In this document: positions 33,064-44,018 of the stretch, in pieces | How the letters are laid out: each line of letters opens with the position of its first letter | How positions within the stretch are numbered: the first letter of the stretch is position 1 | Origin: Leucogyrophana mollusca | Lineage: Eukaryota > Basidiomycota > Agaricomycetes > Boletales | DNA length: 56,052 bases | Assembly (NCBI GenBank): GCA_021014945.1 | Contig: MU266517.1 | Coordinates: forward strand, 1-56,052 | Direction of reading: 5' to 3' | Notes under the pieces: model-generated | The model's input: the letters and a program-made list of their open reading frames with translations, nothing else | The model's database searches: none | What the model was told of the DNA's origin: nothing | Position numbers and translations under genes: made by a program

Positions 33064-35697
33064 ATGGAGGACTCACGTCATATCATCTCAGACTCCCCCG
33101 AGCTGCCCTCTGCCCTTTACCTCGAACTTGATGGGGCGGTGAGAGGAAACGTGTACCTCCGAAATGACCCAAAGTAAGTCAAGTCCTGGTTTATGTATAG
33201 GATAATCCAGAGGCATTGATTGGTCGTTTCAGCTTCGTCCATTATTCCAAAATGTTCAACGGGGACGTCAAAACCACAGCCAAGGCAGTCGTTTGCCCTC
33301 TAGACGCGCAAGACGTCAGTCAGTAAGTAGAAAATGGTGCCACGAGCCCGATTTATTTTTCATATGAAAGATATTTAGATTTATCTTGTTTTGCACGAAA
33401 CATTCTTTATTCCCTTCTGTCAAAGCTGGTGGCTACGGTACGGCTGGATGGGCTGTAGGAGGCGACATTATTGTGGATCTCAGCAGGCTAGTCGACATCG
33501 ACATAGAGCCACCTACAGCCGAAGGAGCCTTCACTAGCATTCGCGACATGCCGTCCATCAGCAGCAAGGGCAAAGCGCGAGCTGGTCCCCCAGTTACCGG
33601 CAGCACGTCGAGCGGTAAGCGGAGAAGAGAAGACGATGCAAGGTTACGGGATTACGACTCAGCTTCACATTCTGTAGCCAACTTTCTTCACGCGAGTGTC
33701 CCACTGGCACCAGAAACGGATCGATCCCCGCCCACTATACGGAGAAAACTGGAGGATCTCTCGCCTCCTCTCGCCTCCCCACAGATATCCGTAGATTCCT
33801 CTGGGTCCAGTCGCAGTTCTAACCTTGTCTCCAGCACTTCTGCCTCTGGTAGATCTGCCAACTCGCCGTTGTTCCCTTTCGCCGGCCGCGGATCCACGGA
33901 ATTGACGACGCCGTCTCCTCATAGTGGGTCAAGTGGAAATCTTGCTGGCGTTGACTCAGAACGATCGGCGCCTGGAGATCCATTTGGATATCTGGACGAT
34001 GGCCCTCGCCAGCCGTCGGCTTCCTTCCGCCACCAACGAATTACTCCGGGTGCTCTATTCGCAAGCCCAGGATTTCTCGATTCACCACACAATATACTCA
34101 CACACGCAACCCCCGTGCATAGTCATGCGTTTTTGACCTTTGGCGCGGGCATGAGGCAGAAGGAAGTCGACATGTTTTCTGCGGCGAACCCGCTGGGTGC
34201 AGTTTCGCTATCAGGTGGCCGGGGCGCCGTCCCGTATCATGTCCCATTGTGCGCTCGATTTCCCTGTGCCGTCTGTTCTTGGTGCTCAACTTCTACGAAC
34301 AGTGCTGCTCATCCCGTGGGCTCTGCGATAATGATTTTAGGAGGTTTTGGCTTCCTTGGACGTCTACACGGCCTAAGTATTGACAATCTCGTCGAGGCTG
34401 AGGTCGTACTGGCTGATGGCCGCATCGTATATGCGAGCGAGAATGAAAATCCAGGTGATGTGACTTGCATGATATACATGGTCACCACGCACTCATAGAC
34501 ATGCGCCACTAGATCTATGGTGGGCACTTCGTGGGGCCGGCTCAGCCTTTGGCATTGTCACGCGATACAAAGCCAAAGCATACCCGGTTCCAGTGGTCTT
34601 TGCGGGAAATTTGATCTAGTGAGCTCTAATGGGTCTACTGGGTAGCGGCAGTCACTGAGTCCTCGTTTGACAGTCGGTTCCATCGCGCAACGGCCCCTTC
34701 TCTGATCAAACACTTCCGCGATTGCGTCAAAGGAGCTCCACGCGAACTATACGCCAATGTATTGCTGACTGCTGGCCCCGCTGGCCAAGATTCGTTGGTC
34801 GTCATACAAATGTGCTATGTTGGCCCTCGGGTGCAGGGACAAGAGTTCTTGCAGGCCATCTCTTCCTGGGATGGCGAACAATGCTTACTCAATGAGGTCG
34901 ACGAGAAGTCGTTCTTACACCAGCAGGACAGCGTCGCCCAAGTCCTGCGTGGGAAAGGTAGGTGGTAGAGTCCCTCTCTCTACCCCCACCACTTCTTGAT
35001 ATGCTACCCATTCTTAGCTGGAAACAAGTGGTTTATTCGCTCTGCGCTCATCAGCTCGCTTCCCGATGACATCGTGAATAAGACGGTCTTACAATTTGCG
35101 GATACGCCCGTTGGCTGCAGTACGTGGGATTTACCGTAGCCTTTTACCGTTGTTCATGAATTTGGCTGGTCGTAGCTTGGTTATTCGAGTTGGCAGGAGG
35201 CGCGCTACTTGACTTTGAGGACGGCTGTTTACCGAAGGCACAACGGGAGGCCTCTTTCACGGTCGCCGCCTTACATCAATGGGACATAAATTTCGAAGAC
35301 GCTAGGTGTGTTCATTCTGCCGAAGAGGTGAGGCGGAATAAAATAATATGTTAGTCTCAGGAACAAGGGACACGTTTGCTAACTGGTTGTTTCCCAGTGG
35401 ATCGCAGAAACCTTAGCGCCCGTCACCATCGGAGGACCCCTCCCCAGCGTGAGCCTGCCCGTTCATATACCCGAGGGCATTAACGATTTATTGGCGCATA
35501 CCTATAACCAGTTTCTTGGTCGCCACGAGCCTCCCGGCCGCGTCATTGCGTGCTATGGGCAAAACTGGAACAGGCTCTGCGAAGTCAAGCAGAATTATGA
35601 CCCACATAATCTCTTCCGCAATTCATTCTGGCCATTGAACGCGGCTGGAGACGTTATCGAGCCCGAGGAACACGAGCCTGAGCACATGGTGTTTTGA
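33064..35697 (+). CDS. FAD-linked oxidase (PCMH type) with disordered insert
   Basis: This is a flavoprotein oxidoreductase with the bipartite FAD-binding (PCMH/VAO-type) fold, predicted to oxidise a small hydroxylated or carbohydrate-like substrate. The model has nine exons: 33064-33173, 33233-33322, 33379-34248, 34303-34454, 34513-34618, 34674-34957, 35018-35119, 35176-35327 and 35398-35697, giving 721 aa. Visible FAD-fold parts are FVHYSKMFNGDV, KAGGYGTAGWAVGGDIIVDL, HAFLTFGAGMRQKEVD, PVGSAIMILGGFGFLGRLHG, DNLVEAEVVLADGRI, DLWWALRGAGSAFGIVTRY, and the C-terminal YGQNWNRLCEVKQNYDP. The C-terminal Cys-Tyr-Gly-Gln-Asn region replaces the Asn-Tyr-x-x-x motif of berberine-bridge enzymes. Between about residues 105 and 310 lies a Ser/Pro/Gly-rich low-complexity insert inside the FAD domain. 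The 54-nt intron 34249-34302 is in frame and stop-free. No signal peptide is seen, so it is likely intracellular. Confidence 0.9.
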
Positions 35698-35986
35698 AAA
35701 CGACCCCCCGCACGATCCCATGCACTTTCATTTTTCATCTGGGTTTTTGGGCATCGGTTGTGACAATGTATATTATCGGCAAATGCAACAATTTTGATTT
35801 CGTGAGTCCGGGTATTGCAGGGGTAACTATACATGAAGTATGTGAAGCAAGATGGCCATATTCCGTACAGTATTACTACATCTATGTAAATTTGGCGGAA
35901 AACAAAAACATATCGGGGGACGATCGAGGAAATGTGCAAGATAGAAACGGATGCTAAAAGATACACGCGGAAAAAATGAGGATGTT

Positions 35987-38900
35987 CTAATCCAGGGGGA
36001 TCAAGAAGCTTGCTAGTGCCCACCCTACCTCCCCCGGTTTGTCCCGCACAAGAAGTAAGCAGTCCTCACCGTCATCTACATACAGAGGCAAGTCCTCATG
36101 GGTTGAAGGATGGCCATACTCTCTCAAGACGTCGTACACATCCCCTACATCGAGCTGGAAAAAAGGAAGGCCCCGGTAGGACACGCCGTTCGGGGGATAG
36201 CATGGATGCACGGCGTGACATTGGTACAACGCCTTGGTGTGTTGCAACACCTCAGTGCGCTGAGATGTTGAGCTGGAGCGATGATATAGCGGGAGAGGTA
36301 TATCCGTGGTGTGGTATGACGGAGCAACCGTGGAGGGCGCTCCAAGAGATTTGACCGAAGACGAGCGCCGACGGTGATGCGATGGTCGGAAGGGTTCAGT
36401 AATCTTGCTCTTGAGGCTAGGGCGACGTGCTGGCAAACGACCTCGATTATCATCGGGGTCAAAAGATAGAGGACTGGGAGGAAAGGCATCTTGATCCCGC
36501 AGGATTTGCGATGACGACGAGGACGTCGAAGTGCGAACTGGGGTAACTGCAGGCATACTCTTTATGCGCGAGGGCTTAGGCTTTGCTTTCGGTGAGGGCG
36601 TGGGCATCGGCGGTGCTGCATCATACAGATACTCCTCTTGTCGGCTGCTCCTGCTTGTAGGCGTGGGCAATGGAGGTGCTAGTTCGTATAAGAACTCCTC
36701 CGGTCGACTGTTTCTGTTGGACTTCCCTGATTTCGATGACTTCGTCGACTTGCCAGAGCGGAGGCTTTCACACGAAGTCTTCCGAGCCACTCCTCCTTGA
36801 GCATTACTCCCACTACGCCGTCGTCCGCCCATATCTGTTGAACTATGAGAATGATGATGATGGGGTTTGTGGTTCTGTGGCGAAGGCGGATTCGGCGGCG
36901 TGCGTACGGGATCCAGGGTTGCGAGTGTCGCCACTACTGCAGATGCCGAAGTCCGTGGCCGTGCGGGACGCTCCGCGTAAATCTTTTTTGGGTTGACGAC
37001 GTTGAGGGTCTGTATGGCACGATCCGCATCCCCCCATCGCTCCCACCACACACGAAGAGTCTCTTCCGAACCTGCGTTGCGTTCGCCCTCCACACGAAGT
37101 GCGTCCCACAGATCAAACCACCTGTCCCGCACTTCCGCCCAGAACTGGGCCTGCATATCAGCAAACATGACGACAGCTGCACCTGTGCCGGTGTTCAGAA
37201 GTGAGAGGTATTGTGGGAGCTCGGCACAGAGCTGCCCTCGAAGTGCAAGGTAGGATTGTGATGCCTCGAGAAGCGCTGGAGGAGGGCGATTCTTTGAGAA
37301 ATTGAGGTTGGCTAAGCCGTAGTGGAGGGGCTCGAGAGTGTTCATGGCTTCTATGAGCTTGAAAGGTGCTTTCATCGACTCCTTGAGGGAAGCCAGGTCG
37401 GCCAAGAATATTTCCTTGATGCCAACTTCGAGATCGTGGCTAAGATTAACCAGATCGGCGACCACACCCATGAACGCGTCAAATGCCTCCGATTTCTGCT
37501 CCTCGGAGAGGCCGATGACTTTTCCAAATGCGATTGCCCAGTCCTTCAGGCGAAGGATGACAGCGTGGGCCGAGGTTCGCCAATCCACAGCATCCTTTGC
37601 AATTTGTTTCAGGAATGCGGGGTAGCGCTTCAATTCAGCCTCTAGTGCAGCAACCTGCTCTGCCTCTTCGTTGTTTTCCTTCACTTTCACTCCTCGTAGG
37701 CTCTTCATCCTGCTCAGGTTCACCGAGGCTGCTACGCCCACGCCAACACCTTTCTTCTTGGGGGCGTCACCTGTTTTGGCATTGAGAACCTCTTTGACGA
37801 CTTCCCACCGTCTGCGGCCTTCGTTCACGCCTCGTGCGACTTCTTCCATTTGCGTGCGGGCGGCGCGAAGATTCTCTTTGTCCGGATGCGTGTCCGCCGT
37901 TTCGTCGATGATAGCGCCGAGGAGGAGCGAGTATTTGAGAAGACGTTGGACGGGTTTGATAAGGAGCGACGGAAGGTCCCAAGCATGCGTCAACGATGAT
38001 GCGAGGGTGCGGGTACGCTCTAAATAGGTTGTCAGAGCTGGAGAAGAAGGAAGTGCCTGAAGATGTGCCAGCGCCGTCGGGTGACGAGTGATGTAAGTCT
38101 TGTACGGTGGTTCAAGTGCTGGTATCTGTAAGCTTGTCAGTAGGCCCGAGGAAATCAGAGAAGGGGAAAGACTTGTAAGACCCACAAGTTCGAGAAAGAG
38201 TTTTCCAACATGATCTTCACCTACTCCGCCCTCCAGCACGGAGCCGAGCGCTACCTCGAGACGCTCTACAAACTGATTGGCGAATATCGCCAAATCAGCA
38301 ATGTTTCCAAAGATGATACGGGTATCGTCTCGACTCATAGGGGGTCCGAGCTGAGAGGATGATGTGGATGAGTCTGAGGCTGTGGAAACAGTGCGAGATG
38401 AACAGCCTGATGATAATGCAGGAACAGCAGGAGTTGTGACGCTGAAGGGTGCGGGTTGACCTGTAGAGCCGTCAGAACGGATGGCGATAGGATGCTTAGC
38501 ACGGAACAAAGGGGATGAGAACGCACCTAGAGCCAGGGGTATGTGGATATCTCGTATCAGCGCAAGATCAGAGGCGTAAGCTCTCTCGGAGGTCAGCAGC
38601 TCTAGCAACGCATGCGTGCGCTTTGTTATTACGGGCGGGTTGAGCAGAGACGAAGTTGATGACGCTGCATCGTCGCGGGGGCTCTCGGGCCTCATCAAAG
38701 GTGAATCCGGGGGCGCTGGAAGAGCCTTCTCAGGAGTAACTGGTCGAGAGGAGTAGAAAGATGCATGAGGGTCGTGATCGGCTTCAAGAATCTCTAGCAG
38801 AGCGGACAAAGAGCCAAGACTAGGTCGGCGTAACAAAGGCATGATGTCGAGTGGTGGAGAAGCGGTTTCGTGTTCCGGCGGAGTTGCCGGTTCTCCTGGC

Positions 38901-39454
38901 TCGTCACCGAGGTTGACGCCTGTGGAGCCTGGCGCGCAAGATGATTGTGATTCTGTGGGGATGACTATAGACGAACTTGAAGCTCGCGAAGAACGGGGCC
39001 TGAGGGGAGAACGGGGTGGGATTGGTGGCGATGGTTTGGGAACGTCAAAGTCCGACCTTGGGCTCGAGGGTAATTGAGCAGTGGCGGTCTGAGGTTTTGA
39101 TTGTAAGTCATTCAAACTTGGAGGGCGTTTGTAATTTCGAGGTGGGCAGACGATACCCACGCGGCGAGAACGAGGCACGTTTGAAGAATGCGCGATTTGG
39201 CCGCTGCTAGAAAGGCTATTGCTTCCAGGCTCAAGTATGTTGCCAGACTCAGGATCGGAACAGCCGAGCGAGTGAACAAGGGGTTCGATAGCAGCGTTGG
39301 CGGTGTCCTCGAGGCTACCATCCAAAGTCGTGGTGTTCCTTGATCCAAACCCGATACCTGTGTCGGACCCTCTTGTGGAGTTTTCGGCTCCGTCTGCGGT
39401 GTCATCGTCCACTGAGGTTCCATTCGCGATAATTGCAGGCCCGTGCTCTGCCAT
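35987..39454 (-). CDS. DH-BAR-SH3 Rho guanine-nucleotide exchange factor (Tuba/Gef1-like)
   Basis: This is a predicted activator of a Rho-family GTPase, probably Cdc42, acting in cell polarity or septation. The order of parts, on a 1,113-aa model (exons 39454-38527, 38460-38186 and 38125-35987), is as follows. A Ser/Pro-rich N-terminus spans about 1-280. The DH domain spans about 285-530, with ELLTSERAYASDLALIRDI at the start and LLIKPVQRLLKYSLLLGAI in the conserved helix. A BAR-like helical domain spans about 560-800 (LKRYPAFLKQIAKDAVDWR to MFADMQAQFWAEVRDRWFDL). A basic Ser/Pro linker follows, and a C-terminal SH3-like domain ends VGWALASFLIPLD. The uninterrupted frame of 1,157 codons contains two stop-free introns of 66 and 60 nt, recognised by GTGCGT...CTACAG and GTGGGT...TTACAG borders and branch-site motifs. 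The frame opens with GTG at 39460, and the first ATG is 39454. It converges on the FAD oxidase (289-bp spacer). Confidence 0.9.
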   Translation of the reverse strand: MAEHGPAIIANGTSVDDDTADGAENSTRGSDTGIGFGSRNTTTLDGSLEDTANAAIEPLVHSLGCSDPESGNILEPGSNSLSSSGQIAHSSNVPRSRRVGIVCPPRNYKRPPSLNDLQSKPQTATAQLPSSPRSDFDVPKPSPPIPPRSPLRPRSSRASSSSIVIPTESQSSCAPGSTGVNLGDEPGEPATPPEHETASPPLDIMPLLRRPSLGSLSALLEILEADHDPHASFYSSRPVTPEKALPAPPDSPLMRPESPRDDAASSTSSLLNPPVITKRTHALLELLTSERAYASDLALIRDIHIPLALGAFSSPLFRAKHPIAIRSDGSTGQPAPFSVTTPAVPALSSGCSSRTVSTASDSSTSSSQLGPPMSRDDTRIIFGNIADLAIFANQFVERLEVALGSVLEGGVGEDHVGKLFLELVGLTSLSPSLISSGLLTSLQIPALEPPYKTYITRHPTALAHLQALPSSPALTTYLERTRTLASSLTHAWDLPSLLIKPVQRLLKYSLLLGAIIDETADTHPDKENLRAARTQMEEVARGVNEGRRRWEVVKEVLNAKTGDAPKKKGVGVGVAASVNLSRMKSLRGVKVKENNEEAEQVAALEAELKRYPAFLKQIAKDAVDWRTSAHAVILRLKDWAIAFGKVIGLSEEQKSEAFDAFMGVVADLVNLSHDLEVGIKEIFLADLASLKESMKAPFKLIEAMNTLEPLHYGLANLNFSKNRPPPALLEASQSYLALRGQLCAELPQYLSLLNTGTGAAVVMFADMQAQFWAEVRDRWFDLWDALRVEGERNAGSEETLRVWWERWGDADRAIQTLNVVNPKKIYAERPARPRTSASAVVATLATLDPVRTPPNPPSPQNHKPHHHHSHSSTDMGGRRRSGSNAQGGVARKTSCESLRSGKSTKSSKSGKSNRNSRPEEFLYELAPPLPTPTSRSSRQEEYLYDAAPPMPTPSPKAKPKPSRIKSMPAVTPVRTSTSSSSSQILRDQDAFPPSPLSFDPDDNRGRLPARRPSLKSKITEPFRPSHHRRRSSSVKSLGAPSTVAPSYHTTDIPLPLYHRSSSTSQRTEVLQHTKALYQCHAVHPCYPPNGVSYRGLPFFQLDVGDVYDVLREYGHPSTHEDLPLYVDDGEDCLLLVRDKPGEVGWALASFLIPLD

Positions 39455-41238
39455 GCCCACTGCTTTCCTCTGTGCTTAGTCCGCTACCGCAGCTTATCGT
39501 CTTGCTATTTCCTCAGTGTGTCGCACACGTTGAACCAACGTTGCAACGAGTTCAGGTGACTATCAATTCGTAACCTTCTTGTGCGAGCGGTCCCCGCCAG
39601 CTGCTGGATACACGACCCATCAGCTACGAAGCTCACACACACACAGAACGAAAGAATCCTACGATAATACGGTTTGCTTGGAGTTGCCAAAAGGGTCAAA
39701 GTTGGTTGGTTTCCGAGTCTTGTCCGCGCGGCAAAGCAAGGCTGATTGACCCGCGTAACGTCCACTTGAGACCGTGAGTGCTCTCGGTAATAAAGCAACG
39801 TTTCTAGTCGTCAAGTCGTGGTATAAAGTACAGTGTTGAACTCATGGAGAACGCGGACATGGCATGTGTGAGTACTGGGAGGCGGGTGCCGGATCACCGG
39901 TGTCTCTTGGCTGGCGGACCCCATCGACGTCGGCTGCCAGCTCACAGTGACAGAATCAAATGCAGGCATGTCAAAAGCCCTTATAATTCACCGAAACGTC
40001 TCCTGCAGCTCCACCTTCAGGTGATCAGTCACACAACAAATCTCACAGGAAGCAGACGAGATTAGAACTTGGGGTCAGTGCTTGGGACGAAAACAAATAG
40101 TCGGCATTCTATTGTAATGAATGTTGTATAACCACATATTGATGAGCACAGGTCACCTAGAATTTGTTGGCCACTTGCAGCAGTACCAACATTACAACGG
40201 AAAAGACAACATCGCTGGAGACAGCTGCCAACCAGCTTTTACCGAGGATCACTGGAGTAAAGTCCGGAACTGGCCCGTGTCTCGTATATTCAGTCCCGTT
40301 GCCCGAGGAAGCCCGAGGGTGGAGACGTCCTGGTCCTCCCGCAACGAGTGCGTTGAATGATAAGGTGCGCGAAGTCCGATGTATCGGATGAGATCAATCA
40401 GCTATCAAGAGATCAAACATGTGCAGCAAGTGTGCATACCGCGGTATTGTATTACCGCTGCTCGCCAGCTGTGAGCACAACGTCGAGTAAGTGGATGGGC
40501 TGGAAGGAGCCGCCTCTGATTCACCAACAGCCGGAGACCGGGTCTAGAGCTTCCTAAAGTGCTGCAATCGTGTAGTGGTGATCTCTTGCACCGCGACCTG
40601 CGCAATAGTTTGGAAAACTGATCAATGAAAGACTATAAATGGCACCGCGAACCACAAATCAGAGTCCCTCAGCTGCAAGCCCGTTCGAGTCCTGGGCTGG
40701 CGAACAGTCCAGTGGCAGGTGCAATGATGAGAGCTGAGCAAGCTGGGAGGACCTGAGTCGCACTGTCACTTGTTGTGTTATCGGAAGTAGATATCCCAGT
40801 CAGCCCGCACTAGTTTTATACTGTTGGGAAACCCTGGCGGCCGGCCACCCAGCGAGCGCAAAGGTGAGCATCGAACAAATGGAAAAACTTGACAGTGCGC
40901 TTCCGAACGTTGTAGCACCTCCATTTTTGGCAATATATCGGACATCGAACTGAGGTTAGTGATGCCGAGAGATGCCGAGCCACCGGGTGCGCAATCCAGC
41001 GCTGGCAGGATCATGCCGCAGTGATGCGGTGGCTGAAACTTGCTCGGAGTCAAAAGAAAATAGGCTGAAAAAAGTCCGGATCGCTACAACGTTCGGAAAC
41101 GCACTGGAATCGTGGAAGGCCCTTGAAGTCGGGGGTAAGGGAGGAGACCATTTGGCCACATTGGCCAAACACGACCATCTTTTGCCTTTTATCGGAGGTC
41201 GACCTCAACCGGCACCCCGGCAAAAATATATGTATTTA
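39455..41238. other. 1.8-kb interval upstream of RhoGEF
   Basis: It holds the RhoGEF promoter and leader. Short open frames on both strands (for example 40121-40360, 40778-41053) show no domain. A CGTTCGAGTCC motif near 40684 was tested as a tRNA T-arm and does not fold. An imperfect ACACACAC tract is at about 39632-39643. Confidence 0.45.
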
Positions 41239-41333
41239 GGTGCTACCAGGGTTCGAACCTGGGTTTCGGGAAATTTATTGCTTACGTAAGAAAGCTTCAA
41301 AATCCCGAGTGATAACCACTACACTATAGCACC
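41239..41333 (-). tRNA. tRNA-Gln (anticodon TTG) with intron
   Basis: Read on the minus strand, the ends GGTGCTA and TAGCACC form a perfect 7-bp acceptor stem. The D arm contains TAGTGTAGTGGTTATCA (A box). The anticodon stem CGGGA/TCCCG encloses a loop with anticodon TTG. The T arm is CCAGG-TTCGAAC-CCTGG (B box). About 23 extra nucleotides, including a self-complementary CTTACGTAAG, lie right after the base 3' of the anticodon, the canonical position for a nuclear tRNA intron. It lies 218 bp upstream of, and divergent from, the RRN5-like gene. CCA is not encoded, as expected. Confidence 0.94.
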
Positions 41334-41550
41334 GTTGATGGGCATCGACCCGACACCCTCCATGTGCTCTTTCTCAATTTCGGGCATTGGGGAAATGCTG
41401 GAGCCAATGAGTATCTAACCCGGTAATATCCTTTTTGGGAGTACTTGTTTCAGTCTCCGACGGTACATGTCCATTCCCAAGCGTTTTTGCACCTGGAGAT
41501 TATCGACCCAGCGCTGCTCTGCGTAAACTCGGAGAACATGATTCATACCC

Positions 41551-44018
41551 ATGTCTGCAGCAGATGCTATCATTTCATCCACCTCTAGTCAGAACCCGTT
41601 CGAAAAATATCAGATTGAAGAAGAAGCCGAGCTCGAAGTCGGAGACGCAGCAGAGGAGCCTGACGTCAAGGATGTCGCCAGCGAAGAAGACAGCGATGAT
41701 GATAATATAGAGCAAGAGTATAATATCTATGGAGAAGGAGGCTATCTTCCATCATTTCACCGGCATCTAGCCGCGACCCAAGCCCATCTGGCGGGCTCAA
41801 TATTACCATCTGTGCAGCTGGAAGACGCGGCCACGGGCAAGCCTCTGCAGAGATCGTCTGTGTGGCGCTCGAGCACTACTACGTGGAGCCAGTCCGAACA
41901 GAATCTGTTCTTCCGTGGGCTGGCTGTGCACTCACGCTGGCGGCCCGACCTGATATCCGGTGTGGTGCGGACAAAGAACGTCGCCGAGGTGTGTGAGTAT
42001 CTGTCCGTGCTCGAGGAGAGCGCCCGGGCGCTGGAAGAGGATGGTGGTGACGCGGGTGGCGGGGTCATTCATGAAGCGGCGATAGAGATGTCAGACGAGT
42101 GGGTCGAAGTGGAGGAGCTCATGGCGGCCGAGGTCGCCGGACACGAAGACGAGTGGGCGCGTGCGAGGATCGAGGATGCGAGGGGGGAGGCAGTGAAGCG
42201 GAAGAGAAAGGAGATGTTTTCGTCGAAAGCGAAGAAGCGCAAGACCGAGCAGAGTGAGGAAGTTGTCATGTCCGCGGACGAGCGGGAGAGGTTGAAGGCA
42301 AGGTTCAAGGAGTGGAAGGCTTCGGAGAGGTTTCAGTGGGACAGGGAGGATCTATTGGCGCGGCTGGAGGCTGTACACTTGCAAGTTTTGGACACGATTC
42401 TCAGAGAAGGTTTGGAGAGGAGGGCCGACGAAGAGGATGACGAAGAGGACGCATCCACCTCGCAGGGGGGTGGACGTAAAATCGATGCGATGACTCCTAG
42501 CTTGGATAGGATGAACGTCATCTCGGATAATATGATTGACCCAGCACTGCTTGCCCTGTCTGGGAACGGTACATTTTAAACTATTCACCTGGAGCTTTAT
42601 CTGACGCAGATTCACCGTAGCTCCGTCAACAACTATAGAACTTGACACTTCAGATGCTGTGCTTCCTACCACATCCACAAGCTATCTCTCGCTCGCTAGC
42701 ACGACCCTTGTCGAGCCTACTCGAGCACCTTCACTCCCTGTCGCTCCGTCTGAAGACGCGCTCAATTCTGGGAATGTCGACGTGGCGACCATGTCCCCCA
42801 CATCGCGCCGACGCTACCAGAAACGCCTGTACATGCGGCGCAAGCGTGCGCAGCAGAATGGTGAAGCAGTCGTTACGGACATTACGCGTATGAAACCCGG
42901 GCGCAAGGATCGCCGAGCCAAAGAAAAGACTCGGGACAGCGGTGAGGTGGTAGATACTCAATCGCACACTCCTCCCGAGCCGGCCTCTATGCCGGCGAGC
43001 CTGTCGTTACCGCCAGTAGATGCCGAGGAACCCGAGGAAGGAGAGAACAAGCCAGCTCCCCGGCAAAAAGTTCGCGGCAAAACGCGATTTTACAAGATCA
43101 AGGCCGAGTTTGAGACCGCTGGTATCAATGCAGGTTGGCTGCGAGAGCACAGCATGGACCTGCTTCATCCCAGTGCATTAGGGAAGCTCATGGGGTATAT
43201 GTGCCGTACATTCTATGCTATTTCTAGGGATTTACCCATTGCCTTAGCGTTTACAGGTCCATTGAAGACGTGTCTGACGACTCCACGACATCGTTTGCGT
43301 CCGCCGATTTGTTACAGTATTTGCAAGCGTGTGTGGTAGCATTTTTGACGGACGTTATGCACCATGTCATTGTGAGCCGGGAACAGGAGGGAAAACTGAA
43401 GGCGCGTAGCAAGGTTTGGAGAAGTGCCCTCGATCAGGTTAGCTTCATTACAGCCAACCTCATCTCCATCACTGAAACCCTTCCGTCCAGATCGCACCCG
43501 CAGCCATTGAGCAGGCTGTGAAGACGGTGAGCGGGAAGAGTGCGGATAGGAAGGCACATTTCGCGAGATTATTTGCCCACCATGGTGTCCCTCCCTCCAT
43601 AAATACGGGGAAGGGGAAAGGCACCGCCACCGATGGCTTTGATGGCGATCTGGAGCAAGGGAATGATAAGGATCAAGACAACATGTTCCCCCTGCCGAGC
43701 CTGCCTGCCTATCGTGAGATCCACGCGCCCATTGTTCGGCCACCAGCTGCCTTCTCCGCTGATCTCGGATTCATCGATACACTGGCACTCTCGTATATGA
43801 AGGAGGCCAGGCGATCGCGGATTGCCCGTTTCTCTCCCCCCAAAGAGGCAGAGGAGAGCATGGATTTATTACCCGTGGAGACGGACGAAGACGCCATTCT
43901 TGCCGAGCTTGCAGAGGAAGATGGCGTGGACGAGAGCGATCGACGGGCGGAACAGGCTTACGAGGGCCATCTGTGGGGCGAAGTAAAAGGCACTCATGGT
44001 ACATTAGCTGACGAGTAA
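41551..44018 (+). CDS. SANT-domain protein, RRN5-like (Pol I upstream activation factor)
   Basis: This is likely a homologue of Rrn5, the SANT/Myb-type subunit of the upstream activation factor that promotes rDNA transcription by RNA polymerase I, in the nucleolus. The model has four exons: 41551-42568, 42621-43194, 43257-43437 and 43491-44018, giving 766 aa. An acidic N-terminus is followed by IYGEGGYLPSFHRHLA. The SANT-like helical unit spans about 103-160 (VWRSSTTTWSQSEQNLFFRG and the two following helices). Then come a long charged helical region with a bipartite basic signal (KRKRKEMFSSKAKKRK), a Pro/Ser linker, a second basic block (RRRYQKRLYMRRKRAQQ), a conserved-looking helical part containing LLQYLQACVVAFLTDVMHH, and an acidic tail. 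The long second coding block begins without an ATG and is joined by a 52-nt intron. The assignment to Rrn5 rests on the SANT position and overall order. A general SANT-domain regulator is the alternative. Confidence 0.75.

Noticed and set aside
40670..40710. CGTTCGAGTCC with flanking AGCCC/GGGCT suggesting a tRNA T-arm
   Set aside because: The loop would be 11 nt, and no D arm or acceptor stem can be found upstream.
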